The position numbers were made by a program, and so were the translations under genes. This document shows, piece by piece, positions 23,706 to 35,700 of a stretch of 64,000 nucleotides of DNA. The notes below the pieces were generated by a model. That model saw only the letters and a program-made list of their open reading frames with translations, was not told the origin of the DNA and did not search any database. Numbering within the stretch: the first letter of the stretch is position 1; each line of letters starts with the position of its first letter. Source of the DNA: Todiramphus chloris collaris (Eukaryota; Chordata; Aves; Coraciiformes; Alcedinidae); assembly GCA_025345505.1 (NCBI GenBank), contig JANVCC010000018.1, forward strand, positions 3,157,762 through 3,221,761. The letters run 5' to 3'.

Positions 23706-25550
23706 GAACAAAGTGATCTCTGGAAGATAGTTGGTGTAGAAAGGCAATCTGCTGGCTTTCTCCAACCTGAAACGTGCTTCAGTAACATACGTTAACTTCC
23801 GTGTCTTCGTTCTAGACACCCTATCTGATACTAGTCATCTGAACCAGGTGTCTTGAACTACAGCCTTACAGACATTCCTTTATCTATTGTTGGAAAAAGG
23901 TACTCAGCTGTTTTATGTTAATCTCTGCAACTGTGTTTAAGCTAAATCTTGTAAAGAGTGTCTTGTTCTGCTCTCATTTCAATACAGTGACAAATTGTCT
24001 ATGCTCTTTGGGATGTGACACTACATGTTTTTTCTGTTCTTAACTGTTGTTTTGGTGTTGTTTCCAAATTTCACTTGTAAAACTGAAGCTGTTGAAATGT
24101 CCATCCATTTTGTTCTATTTTCGCCTTAACATTCTGACATTTTTTCACAGTTGTTAACCCAAGAACTTGCTTCGCAACTGGACTTTAAAGCTCAGTAAAA
24201 GATGGAAAGTTAAGGAATGACAAAGAACTGGGCCTGGCATGTGGAAAATTTTGTGAGGATATTCTGAAGTAGCAGAGAAGTTAAAAACTGAGCAAGTAAA
24301 ACCTGTCACTGTGTCTGGGTCAAGGGCTGAGAACAAGATTTAGTTAACCTTATTGCACATCATGGCAATAAAGTTAGACATGATCTATTAATCCTGTAAG
24401 TTGTCTAGAGTAACACATAAGTGAAAGATTAAACTAATTTGTGCAGAAGACAGGGAAGAGATAGAAAGGGAGACAACTAGATGTATTCGGAGATGGAATG
24501 CAAAAAGACTGATCACAGCAAAGCAAAAAACACTTCTTTATTTTCTTGTACTGTGTTCATTTATGATGAAAACCTACAACACAGACAAAAAGGAGGAAAG
24601 AAAGAACATGGTGGTGGGGGAGAAGGCTTTGTAAAGGTTAAAAAATAAACAGATGAAGATTGTTGTTATCTGTTGGGTAATAATTGCTTTCCCTTCTGTT
24701 TCTTTTCCCCTCTTTATTTCTCCTGATAAGAATCAGTGTCCTATCTAGTTCTACAAGACTTCTGTGACTTGCCTTCTCCTTCGTGACCATCTTTTGACCC
24801 AGGTGAATTCTCACGTGTAGTTATATCACTGCTAATTTTCAGGTCTCTTACTGAATCTTACAAACACCAGGCCTGTCAGTCAGAGCCTGATTACCACATT
24901 TAAGGGTCTTGAGCAAAGCCTAAAACAAAAATTGAATTGAACTTCCACCATCACACCAATATCTCATGTATATTTGGAAAGCTTTGTTCCATCTTCTGTT
25001 CCTTTGTGATTTGCTCTGCTTGTATTTTCATGTATTCGTGGTCAGTAAATGAAAGTACAGAATAATATCGTCCTTGAGTAAATATTGAGAATGATTTTGC
25101 AAATTTTCAGAAACCACATAGAATTTAATGAAAAATGATATCTGAGCTACAGACAGCAACAGGACTTTTTTCTCCTTTAAGCCAAGAAAAGAATTTTATC
25201 TATTGAAAAATATAATTTGTTTAGAAATTACCAAATTTTGTAGCCTAATTTTAATCTTGTTCAAATTCTTAGAATGCTTTCACATAATATTAGAATAAGT
25301 GGCAGCAGATTTTCATTATTAATGACATACTGCAACAGTGAATAGCTAAAAGCAATTATTAGAAGATTGACAATGGGCAATGAAAATAAATTAGTTAATT
25401 CAAGCTACACAGCAAATAGTTTCACATAACCAGAAGCATCTTCAAAATCAGGGTAGATGATCTGCAAACAGTTCAAAATTCTCCACAAATACTGTTTACA
25501 GCAGACAATGTGTTGACAATCAGACAAGACTGAGATTAAATAGGGTCTGG
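23706..25550. other. Unique DNA, no gene seen
   Basis: About 1.8 kb of AT-rich sequence without recognised features. It may include further eroded parts of the old LINE relic upstream. Confidence 0.5.
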
Positions 25551-25663
25551 CCTTATTTGTTATTTTTGTTTGCCAAACATTCCTTTTATAAATTACACTA
25601 TATTTGGGTTTGTTTCGTTGTTCACACATCTCACATGAGTATCACTTCTTAATTAGCAACACT
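25551..25663. repeat. 113-bp duplicated segment, copy A
   Basis: Matches 27837-27949 over 113 bases without gaps and with 8 mismatches (about 93 percent identity). The right-hand part, from TTGTTCACACATCTCACATG to the end, is identical. Flanking sequence is unrelated on both sides. I do not recognise the family; it could be a local duplication or two insertions of an unnamed short repeat. Confidence 0.95.
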
Positions 25664-26992
25664 AATGAGGGCAGATGACTAAAAAATCATATTAAAATCT
25701 TTGCTGTTTAAAGAGCCTAGATTTACTGTTAATCTTAGAAAAATGACCATGTCATTCAATATCAAAACACCCTCATGGCCCTCTCTAAACAATCTTGTTC
25801 TGAAGGAGAATATATTTGAGAATCATACGCATGAAATAACAAATAAATCAATGTCTTCAACAGAAAAAAAAAAAAAAAGAAAAAAAAAAGAAAAAAAGAA
25901 TTCTGTGTCCAACAACACTCTCATTTCTATTAAGTGAACTAAAGAAACACCAATTGAACTAGATCCATAATGGCTCATTCTATGACCGTCATGAAGAACT
26001 TCCCAGTGGTTCATGCTGGATGAGACTAGCAGTGTGCTCTGTTCCCAGGAAGGAAGCAGAACATCCTACATGCTGAAATACTGTTTGACTGATACAGCAC
26101 CTACTTCCTTTTTTTTTTTGTTGTAGTAGGAAAAGACAAAGAGGAGTCTGTGTGGAAAATTTTTGGTGTTTTTTGTTAACTTAAGCCCATAGAAATTTAT
26201 ATGAAAGTTGCTCACCACTCTTGCTGAAGAACCCACACAGTATTTAGTTACAAACTAGAGATCAGGCTGCCAAAAACTGTAGACTTCTGTCCACATATTT
26301 GTGGTCTCTGAAGTGCTGTCTACTATTAATTGGCTAAGGAAAACAAAATCACTCCTACCACAAGCAGAGGATGATGCTGGAGATCCTGGTGCTCTAGGTC
26401 ATTTGACACCAAACATGCATTTGATATATGTAGCACTGCTAAAGGAGGGAGTTTGTATCGATGCAATGTTCAAGTAATTTTTTAGTAGTAAAAGTAATTC
26501 TAGTGGCATCCCTTCAGAGAACAGAACATTGAGAACTTTTTATATTTATTGGATGAAAAGAGAAGTTACATTCTCCAATATTTAAATGTTTCCAGTTCCT
26601 TGCAACAGAATAGAAGAATTCATTCTTCTACACCTTTTTTTCTGGAGATATACTTGGGGGCCATTGACAAAAAATAGGTCAGGACTCCAGAGTCCCTGGG
26701 CCTGATGCCACCAGCTACAGAGAAAGCAGGACAAAAAACATTAGGAAAAAGACCAGTGAAATGATCCAAGTTGTAGCACGGCTGTAGGTTGAAAAAAGCA
26801 TTTCAGTGTTTCTCTAAGCGGTGCCTACACACTCTGATGTTCACATTCATGCTAAAGAAGATAGTTGATAGTATATGACTGTTCTAAGGGTGTACTGAAA
26901 AAGACAGTGAAGAGGATAGTGTCAGTGTTTTGATCTGGTTTAGTAAAAAGCTTTAACACAGATACTTTAAAGGTGCTTAAAGGGAAACCTTA
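25664..26992. other. Unique DNA with an A-rich tract
   Basis: Contains an A-rich run with single G interruptions at 25863-25900 and a T run near 26108-26119. No exon or transposon was recognised in the rest. Confidence 0.55.
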
Positions 26993-27347
26993 AGGCAGCC
27001 TGGGACTCCTTGTGGCCTTTCAGTACTGAAAGGGGACCTGTCAGAAAGACGGGGACATCTTTTTAGCAGGGCCTGTTGGGACAGGACAAGGAGTGATGGT
27101 TTTAAACAGAAGGAGGGTAGATTTAGATTAGATAGAGGGAAGAAATTGTTTACACTGAGGGTAGTAAGACACTGGCACAGGTTGCCCTGAGATGTGATAG
27201 ATGACCTGTCCCTGGAAACATTCCAGATCAGGTTGGATGGGGCTCTGAGCAACCTGCTCTAGTTGCAGATGTCCCTGCTCAGTGCAGTAGGGTTGGACAA
27301 GATGACCTTTAAAGGTCTCTTCCAACTCAAACCAATCTATGATTCTA
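26993..27347 (+). mobile_element. CR1 LINE 3' fragment (about 355 bp)
   Basis: Starts within the ORF2 tail (GCAGCCTGGGACTCCTTGTGG, equivalent to the RLQGDLLVAFQ region), continues through the GTTGCCC / GGAAACATTCCAGATCAGG segment and ends AAAGGTCTCTTCCAACTC, ATCTATGATTCTAC. It lies between the two copies of the 113-bp duplication. Confidence 0.95.
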
Positions 27348-27836
27348 CTTTCAAATAGCTCTTCCTCTTCTTTCCTCTTGGCTCAGACTTTGTAATAATC
27401 TGTTTGCCTTATGTGGTGAGGGCTGAATCCCTGAGGGCGTTCTTTTGGTTCCAACTCCATGTTTCTTGGTTCCAGCACTAACCCTGTCAATATTTGATCT
27501 CTAGTTTGTTTGTGGCTCTGAAAGCACATCAGAACATAACATTTAAATTCTTTGTTTCTTTCAGTTCTTTGGTAAGAGCTTAGTCTGGCATTGCTTCACC
27601 TCCTGCTTTTTCTACCTCTTGCTCATTTAACTTGCAGACTTTTGGAAGCAAGAGGAGTCTCTTGCTGGGTGTGCATGAGATGTGTGGACTACTGAAAGCT
27701 CTACATGAGGCAGTAGCAGAAACAGTAAAAATAACCAGATAACCGATTATTCATTTATGGTAACAAGACTGACTAACAAATGGGGATTTTTAAACACTCA
27801 CAACTGCAAATGGAAGGTATCTCAATGTCTTTCAAC
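27348..27836. other. Unique DNA, no gene seen
   Basis: About 490 bp between the CR1 tail and copy B of the 113-bp duplication; nothing recognised. Confidence 0.55.
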
Positions 27837-27949
27837 CCTTATTTGTCATTTTTGTTTGCTGAACATTCCCTTTATAAAATACACTATATTTGGATTTATT
27901 TCATTGTTCACACATCTCACATGAGTATCACTTCTTAATTAGCAACACT
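27837..27949. repeat. 113-bp duplicated segment, copy B
   Basis: Second copy of the segment at 25551-25663, same orientation, with starts 2286 bases apart. Of the 8 differences, six are transitions in which copy A has G or T/C alternatives, and all lie in the left two thirds. Sequence after the shared AGCAACACT end differs completely. Confidence 0.95.
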
Positions 27950-30900
27950 GATTACCAGATGTACTCAGATCTAGATTTTCATGAAAAATAGAGTATTTTG
28001 ACAAAATAACAAAACAAAATGTAACAAAAACTGGAAAAAAGTGAACATTTCATTTATTAAATTAGAACACATATTTCAAAAATACATTAAAAAATGTTTT
28101 GTAAGCAAATAATAGGATGAAGTATAACAGAAGTCTAGAGGAAATATTTAATTTGACTTCCTTGACAAATAATTAGTTGTTAATTATAGTAAGACTTTGT
28201 ATTAGTTAATAATAAGAAGAAATAGTATAACTTCGTAAAACTCCAAGCTATTTGGTACTTGTATATACTTACCTAGCAACTTGGTCAGTGACATTTGTAC
28301 CAAAGAACTTCAATTATCTATAAACCAGGTGTCCATTCTGGTTTGACATGTAATTCCCTTTACAGTCAATGGAGAACAACATGTTTTCAGAAGTTGATTC
28401 TAAAACTGGTGTGATGAAACATCCTCTAGAGAAACATTTCTTTTTCCACAGTTTTTAGAATATGACTAGACCAAATCAGACTTAGATTTTAGACATTTAA
28501 GATATGGAGATATGGATGTTTCATAATAGCTTGAGTCACCCTTACTGCCAGCATCAGCATAGCCCAGACTGATATTTAGTATTCTGTTTGTAGCCATGAG
28601 TAAATTGTATACCATCTTCAGTGAACAAGGTTCCAGCCCCCCTGAACTCAGTAGGAATTTTGTGGCTGAAATAAAATGTAAGTAAACTTGGAATGCATTT
28701 TCAAGTGTGTAAAACAGAAATCACGGCCACACTTCAGCAAAGCATTTCTGCTTAGTTTTATAATAATAATAATTTATAACAACACATAATCAATTTTGAG
28801 TAATTCTCTCTACAGGATCACTGCTTTGCTTAGCTGTGGGCACGTTTTTAAACCCTTTGCAAAATCAAGGCCAAAATGTAATAATTTTCTCTCAACTGTG
28901 TTGACATTTAATTATTTTTCTGTATCACAGAGATGATAGAAATGCTTTATATCATCATACAAATATAATAATGAAAAAATAATAATGCTGTGAAACTCTC
29001 TTTGCTCTTACTTGGTTAATGTGGAAGACATTCATATCCTTTATAGATGGACTTGCATAAATCCTCAGAGAGATATAATGTCTCTCTCTGAAATGAAAAT
29101 TCAACAACATTATCTTGTATGCAAAGTATATAATAATTTATATTACATGTCTTAGGTTATCATGTTGAAAGCAGATTTCTGTAGCCCTATCTTAATCTTA
29201 ATTTTTCTTTTCAACAAGGAAACAGGTACTGGATATACAAAGCAGTAATATAAAACCAAGCAACAACATGAGTCAACACAAACTGATTGTTTGCACACAT
29301 TTTCCTGAATCCTAATTGCTTTCAGTGCTCTCAAAACACCATTAGATGGAGAAATAACAACTTTCCTCATACAGTAAAAGGCAATTACACCAACTTGGAA
29401 AAGATACCTTGGGAATCTTCATATCAAGCTTGATTTACCCTGATGTTCCGCAAACATGTAACAATTGCAACAGTTCTGACTCAACTCCAACACAAAATAG
29501 AGTTCCCTGAAGTTCACTGGAGGTAAAGATAAATTTTCACAGTGGTCCCTTCTGGCCTTTAATCTATTAATCATGGTCTTTTTAGATTAAAGTACCAGAA
29601 CTGCCTACATAGCCCATCTTCTTGATTTCCTCCTACGCATTTTCCTATAGTCTTTTTTTCTTGTTCTATACTTAGACTCCATACCCCTTTCCAGCTTTAA
29701 CATATGCAATGCATCCTACCTTCCTTATCAGAACCTGCTTATGAAATTGGGTAGCCTGGTTTATATAGCTATTCTAGGAGGGTGTTTCTGAACAAAATTT
29801 TTGCCTAATTGCCACCTTCAGCACAAAAAAAAAAAATCATGTGCTTTGTTACAGAATGATGCAATGTCTAGAAAGCCAGTCCAAGGTTATTCATTAGAGT
29901 CATTCAAGTGGAGCTGGTGGGCAAAGAAATGCATCTGGTATCAGAAGTCCCAAAGAACTAGGAAAGCCATTCTCTGGTGTTATTTGGAACAGCCTAAAGT
30001 TTCAATCATCAGAGTTACTTCACTTATCTCTGTGAATCTACAAGGTGGGTATTAAGACTAAGCTAGCCTTGTACATTGCTTTTTGTAGGCACTGACAAGT
30101 TGATGGACTCCAGAAATCAGAAAATAGGTCCTTGGAATTCGGTATTCTTACTAAATTAGGCACATTGATGAGTCACACAGCCCTGAGAGTATTTAATCTG
30201 AAGTTAATTTTATTATGATTTGGTTTGCCCTTCATGTTTCAGCTTCACTTGTGCAATATAACTTTGTACTCAGAACACATACGGGAGCAGGAGGCTGTCA
30301 TGTGACACAGTTGCTTTGGGAAGTGGATAAGAAACACTCCAATCTTTACAGACTCACAATTTATTCAAGGCAGCTTGGGATTCTTCTCTAAATCTGATAT
30401 TTACATCCTTCAACCCCAAATGTCATTCATCAGTAGCTAATGGCATTGTATAAGTATTGCACAAACTACTGAGTGACCCAGTATATATTTATGTAGGCAG
30501 GTCTTATTCTCAAGAATATATTTTTTTTTATATTTAAGATGGGCCACCTACAGACTTAGAAAAACATGGTTCTGTGTATTTTGTGACAAGGAGTTTATAT
30601 GCATGGGATTACCACAAGAGATTCATAATTACAATTTTTTAAACTTTGTTATTAACATTTCCTGTTTCAGAACACAATTTTAAAGGAATGTTTCCTGCGT
30701 TGTGCACAAGGCCGTGTATGTAGCATTACTGATACAGTCAGTTCCATGCCTACATAGGAAATAATTAACTGGTTTAACCACAAGCAGACTTGTGTCTTTG
30801 GTCCCCTCAGATGTTGTGTTGTCACAGATGCAATCCAGAGTGATCAGTAGGAGGGATAGTGACAGCAGCACCATCCCTGCAGATTCAGGGAAGGATGTTA

Positions 30901-31002
30901 AAAGACATGGGGTTCAGACAAGCCTCTTCCACAGCCATCTCTGGTAACCTGAAATGCTTTTCAGAGTTCTCTGAAGATAAAGTGAAGTTAGTAATGAATC
31001 TG
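27950..31002. other. Unique AT-rich DNA with one small exon-like segment
   Basis: About 3 kb, strongly AT-rich around 27990-28260 and 28740-29140 (ATA trinucleotide-rich near 28760). It contains the minus-strand signal-peptide-like frame 30680-30877 listed separately; nothing else was recognised. Confidence 0.5.
30680..30877 (-). CDS. Small signal-peptide-like open frame (low confidence)
   Basis: Minus strand: a splice-acceptor-like CCTTCCCTGAATCTGCAG ends just before GGATGG. The ATG at 30874-30872 sits in a favourable context (GGGATGG) and opens 64 codons to a stop at 30680. The product begins MVLLSLSLLLITLDCICDN, a plausible secretion signal, and the rest has four Cys and two N-glycosylation-type sites (NTT, NAT). 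No homolog is recognised and no second exon was found. At this size a chance frame is quite possible. Confidence 0.18.
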   Translation of the reverse strand, partial: GMVLLSLSLLLITLDCICDNTTSEGTKDTSLLVVKPVNYFLCRHGTDCISNATYTALCTTQETFL

Positions 31003-31056
31003 AATCATAGAATCATAGAATCATAGAATCATGGAATCATAGAATGATCATAGAAT
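31003..31056. repeat. Expanded CR1 terminal octamer array
   Basis: About six consecutive copies of AATCATAG, two slightly varied (ATCATGGA, ATGATCATAG), form the 3' end of the CR1 copy. CR1 elements usually carry two to four. Confidence 0.93.
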
Positions 31057-31880
31057 CAAAAGAATGCATTGGGTTGGAAGGGACCTTTAAAGGTCAACTA
31101 GTTCAAACCCCTCTGCCCTTATCAGGGACATCTGAAACTAGATCACATTGCTCAGAGACCCATCCAACCTGACCTGGAATGTTTCCAGGGGTGGGGCATT
31201 GGCCACCTCTCTGGGAAACCTGTGCCAGTGTTTCACCACTCTCATTGTAATAAATTTCTTCCCTCTACCTAATCTAAATTTACCCTCCTTTGGTTTAAAA
31301 CAGTTACCCCTTGTCTTGATGCAACGGGTCCTTCTAAAAATATTCTTCCCATTTTTCTTATAAGCCCTCTTTAAGTACTGAAAGGCCACAAGAAGGTCTC
31401 CCTGGAGCCTTCTCTTCTTCAAGCTGAACAACTCCAACTCTCTCAGCCTGACCTCACAGCAGAGGTCTGTGATAATTTTTGTGGCCTCCTCTGGACTCAT
31501 TCTAACAAGTTCATGTTCTTCTTGTGCTGAGGATTCCAGAGCTGGATGCAGTACTTCAGGTGATGTCTCACCAGAAAGGTGCAGAGGGGCAGAATCAAGT
31601 CCTTTGACCCACTGGCCTCACTTCTTTTGATGATGCCCAGGATATGATTGACCTTTTGGGCTGCGAGTACGCTGGCTCATGTCCATCTTTTCCTCCACCA
31701 ATACCCCCAAGTCCTTCTCTACAGGACTGCTCTCAATCCCTTCAGCCCCTAGTCTGTACTGATACCAGGGATGGACTTGATCCACATGCTGGACCTTGCA
31801 CTTGGCCTTACTGAAACTCATGTGGCCAATGTTCACATTGACTACTTCTCAAGTTTGTCCAGGTCTCTCTGGTTGGCAAT
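31003..31880 (-). mobile_element. CR1 LINE 3' fragment (about 880 bp)
   Basis: Lies on the minus strand. The 3' end at 31003 carries an expanded CATAGAAT octamer array. The minus-strand ORF2 tail is open for 120 codons at 31500-31138, with EEATKIITDL, LELFSLKKRRLQGDLLVAF and FPREVANAPPLETFQVRLD in order. Another open part at 31836-31618 carries SFSKAKCKVQHVD and [15 protein letters not shown]. 5' truncation falls near 31880 (TTGTCCAGGTCTCTCTGG). Good preservation of the C-terminal frame suggests a relatively young copy. Confidence 0.96.
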
Positions 31881-32434
31881 GGAAGTGAACAGGAGATTGT
31901 ACTTGATATTGTTAGAGGAAGGGGTAAAAAAAAGACACCTTATTAGTTTCAAAAAGAGGGGTTTTTACTTGTTAGATACCACATACCAGTGATCATTATG
32001 TTGATAATGGAAGGACATACATCTGGGAGAGATGGCAAACAAGATAGGAGAACTGAGTTTCTTTTTCAAGAATCATGGTCCTGGTTAGGAATTGATAAGG
32101 ATATTATGACAACTTTTTCATGCTTCTTATTTTTCAGACTAAACCCTTGTAATCGTTGAATGCCTTTGATTCCAGTTAGTCCTGCAAACCTAACTTCTGA
32201 GACTCTGGGCTGGCACCTGTGTCAAGAACTGGACTGTTAACTACAGTTGGTCCAGTTTCCAATAAAGTTATTGGCAAGCTGCCCAGTCACTTCAGTCAGC
32301 AATTTCATTTTCAGAAATCATGTGACTACTGATGATGCAAGAGATGAAAAGAGCTTGGATTGACTTTTGAATCCTAAACCCAACTATGTAGGGTTAACAG
32401 CTAGAAAAATAATTTACATTTATCTCTAAGTATC
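31881..32434. other. Unique DNA, no gene seen
   Basis: About 550 bp between a CR1 copy and a CTTC microsatellite; nothing recognised. Confidence 0.55.
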
Positions 32435-32480
32435 TTCCTTCCTTCCTTCCTTCCTTCCTTCCTTCCTTCCTTCCTTCCTT
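32435..32480. repeat. TTCC tetranucleotide microsatellite
   Basis: An uninterrupted 46-bp run of TTCC units, pure and therefore probably length-polymorphic. Confidence 0.98.
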
Positions 32481-32683
32481 AGCAGATTTAGAGTGGTTCT
32501 TCACTATACAAGGTTGAAAGTCTAAAGGAATATTTTGTTTGCATTTTATTTCAGGGGTATTGTGAGCATTTTGTCTTTATCCAAGACATTAGTATTATAT
32601 TTATTTTAAATCTTCAGAAAATGTGTCATTTTGGGTCTTTTTTCACACTGCAGCCATTGGAGGGATAAGAACAATTTATAGGA

Positions 32684-32772
32684 GTTCATAGAATCTCAAA
32701 TGAGAAGGGATACATCAAGTCCAAGTCCCTGCTCTTTGCAAGGACAGCCTAAAACCAAACCATATGAGTTGA
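32684..32772 (-). mobile_element. CR1 LINE 3' fragment, diverged
   Basis: Reads GTTCATAGAATCTCAAATG, AAGGGATACATCAAGTCCAA, then GCAAGGACAGCCTAAAACCA. This fits the complement of a CR1 subfamily whose 3' region has an AGTCCAACTCC / ACAGGACA(G/C)CCC block. It is short and eroded, so the assignment is moderate. Confidence 0.55.
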
Positions 32773-35700
32773 GATATATTTTCACAGTTTAATCAATTAA
32801 TCAACATGTAGGAAGAAACACATTCCACATTTTATCTGTACCTCTTCAAAAGATGTTTATCAACACTGCCTGAGTCATCAGATTGGTTCTCACTATGTTA
32901 TCAGCTAATACAACACTAAAACAAGATGAAGTTTGACTGTAAGATACACGTCATCTTGCAACTGAACATGAACTAAAATGAAGGTACAAGATAATTTTTT
33001 CTAGTGAATGATTAAGAAAAATATAGAAAAATCAAGTACAAGTGTAACGGAGCAAAAGGTGACTTCTGAGAACTTGTCATGCAAGTGACCAAAGAAGAGA
33101 AATCAAGGAGAAAATACCATCTGAAACTATTTTTTGATCATTTTAAGTGGTTCCCGTGGATGATTTCAGATACAGAATAGTTCAGAATGAATCTGAAAAC
33201 TTTCCAAACTATTCCTGTAAGGGAAATTTGGAAGATCACAATTCACTGAAGCAGTGTATGTTTGTAATTAGGCCATTGACTTGAGAAAGAAGGAAGAAGG
33301 GAGAGATCATTATTTTTTGAGGCCTGGCAGAGTTTAACTGGAAATAATTTTTAGTGTTTTGTCAGAGCAGATATTCTTTCATTTGTTTCCTCATATGAGA
33401 GGGATGGGTGTGTATGGACTAGCCAGGCAGAATACTATCCCTACAGAGCTACCTAAATAAAAATGGCATCTTACTGGAAATGTGCAGCAAAGTAGGCATT
33501 GTGGGTTCTGACCTGAAGTTTACATCTTTTGTTCTAGTTATATACTGGCTCTCCTTGTGTATGTTAAGGGGTTTCAGTGGAGCTGCTGCATTCAGGTATT
33601 CACAGCCAACTTCACATTCATTCACTGAGGTGGATTGTATTTGTCCATACATTCTCCCAAAGCTCACTTTTTTTTTTTTTCTTCATCATTGTGTTTGAAA
33701 TTGCATGTGTCTTTTGCAAGACAACCGAATGCACCTAGCCAAAGAGGTCTTGATTAAGTAGTAGTCTGTGTCACATGGCAACAGTTGCCTTTACATTGTC
33801 ACTAGTAAAGTTTTTTTGTTGAGGAAAACAGTTCTATTAAAGGTGGAGCAAAGCAAAGTATCTTGATGTTTTAAGGGCTTTATGCAGCAAAAGCATTTCT
33901 GTTCATGTATGAGTGTGCATCTAAACAGATCTGCAGGGGAGAATTCACAAAGGCTAATTTTGGCCTGGAGAGGTGGATATCTCTGAGCCGCCCTAGAGTC
34001 AGGGAAAAGAGGGAGAGAGAGACAGGATCCTCAGGGAACGATTAAGGAGAGCTCCTTCCAGAAGAGTTTATTTCTCTCCTCTGACCAACAGAACCAAATG
34101 CTGTAGGCTAGCATTAGCCTTTGTTGACACTACCTTCAGAGTCCTTGCTGTTAGCTTAAGATCTAGGATAACTGGACCTCTCCCAGAATGGACTTTTACT
34201 TGGAAAGTGCAAGTCATAACTCATTAGGCCTTTGGTCATGTGAAAATTCACATTCACCATTAAAGGCAAAGAGATTACTCACAGCGCACAGACATCGCTA
34301 TCAGGACCCTGAGTGCTATCGTTTTTATTCGCAGTTTGGAAAAACTTATATATATTCTTAGCTGTGGGCACAGTGGATAGCAGAGCTAGTTTGAACGGTT
34401 ATTTATAAAATGATGATTTGCCAATGACAAAAATACATTCTAAGAAAGTAACTTTGTCAACACGTCTTGCTTTGGGAAAGATTTCTCAGGTCCAAGAGAG
34501 AATTTCTGTCCAGCTACAGGCATACTGGAGAACAGCCAATAGCCCTGGGCTAAGTCATTCACCTGGGACAGGGGAGACCCAGGTTGTCTCTGCACTGCCT
34601 GATTCAGCCCAGGTGTTTGAATTTTTCTTCCTGTGTTTCAACTAAGTGATCTGATGCCTTGGTTAATCTAAGGTGGGAGGTTTCCCCCTGGAAACTCAAA
34701 ATGTCTTCAGTTACTTCAAAATTACTTCAAAAGGAAAAGGAAACAGATGTAATTATAATGTAGCTTAGTTAGGAATGCATTCAGATTTATATTTTCCATT
34801 AAAGCATGAAGGCTTTATTGCTATGAGCTTAAGAAGACTGTTTTTTGAACAACACCCTGCATAAGAGTATATTTTCAGGTCTTAGCTAGAAAAAATCTGC
34901 GTGTCCTATTTTCTTACTGCGTTTTGTGTTCTCTCTGGAACCCATTATTTGGTAATTTTCCATTAATTCTGAACAACTGTTTAGCCCTACCTTTCCTTAT
35001 TAGTAAATTAATAAATGCCTTAATAAAATTGTAATTTATTAATATAGTAATTCAAACAGGTTTTAATGGATTTTACAGTCAAGAACCACATGTTTACTGA
35101 GATTTATCATACTAGATAAAATTTTCAGGATACATTAAGAAAAGAATGCATAACTCAGAAGTACCAGAGCTAATAGGAAGTAGGTAGCTTTAAAAATTCC
35201 CCTATCTTTTTCATAAGATAAGTAAATAGCTTCCCAGTATGTTCTTCTAAGTCATGCTGTGGCCTCAAAAAGGGCAACTTGCAGTCAGTAACGCTGAAGA
35301 ATCTGCAGTATGTTTAATGGAGAAAGTAGTTAATCTGTCTTCTAGAAAAAAATCACAGCTGGATGAAATGCTTAATAAGCAGCTTAATAAGCAGAAATTT
35401 CACCTGCAAAGGCTCTTTTTTTACTTTTCCAATGCAATGGAAAAGGAGAAAACAACGCCGACAGTCTATTTGCATGATTCTTCCTGCTCTTTATAAACTG
35501 TAGCAATGTATTTATTTATTTTAATTGCAGTGATGTTTTTTGGTTCACGTACTTAATTATTGATATAAATGGACAGAGGAGAACATATATTTGGTCTGAG
35601 TAACAGCTAGGTTTTTGTTTTATTAGCTTGGCAATTAAAGCTAATATTTCTCATAGTGTTCAGTTTCCTGCAAGAAAAATAAAATCTTTGTACAACAACA

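Noticed and set aside
25551-27949. The two 113-bp copies as a pair of LTRs flanking a provirus
   Set aside because: Their ends are not TG...CA, no primer-binding site or polypurine tract is next to them, and the interval holds a CR1 and unique DNA but no retroviral genes.
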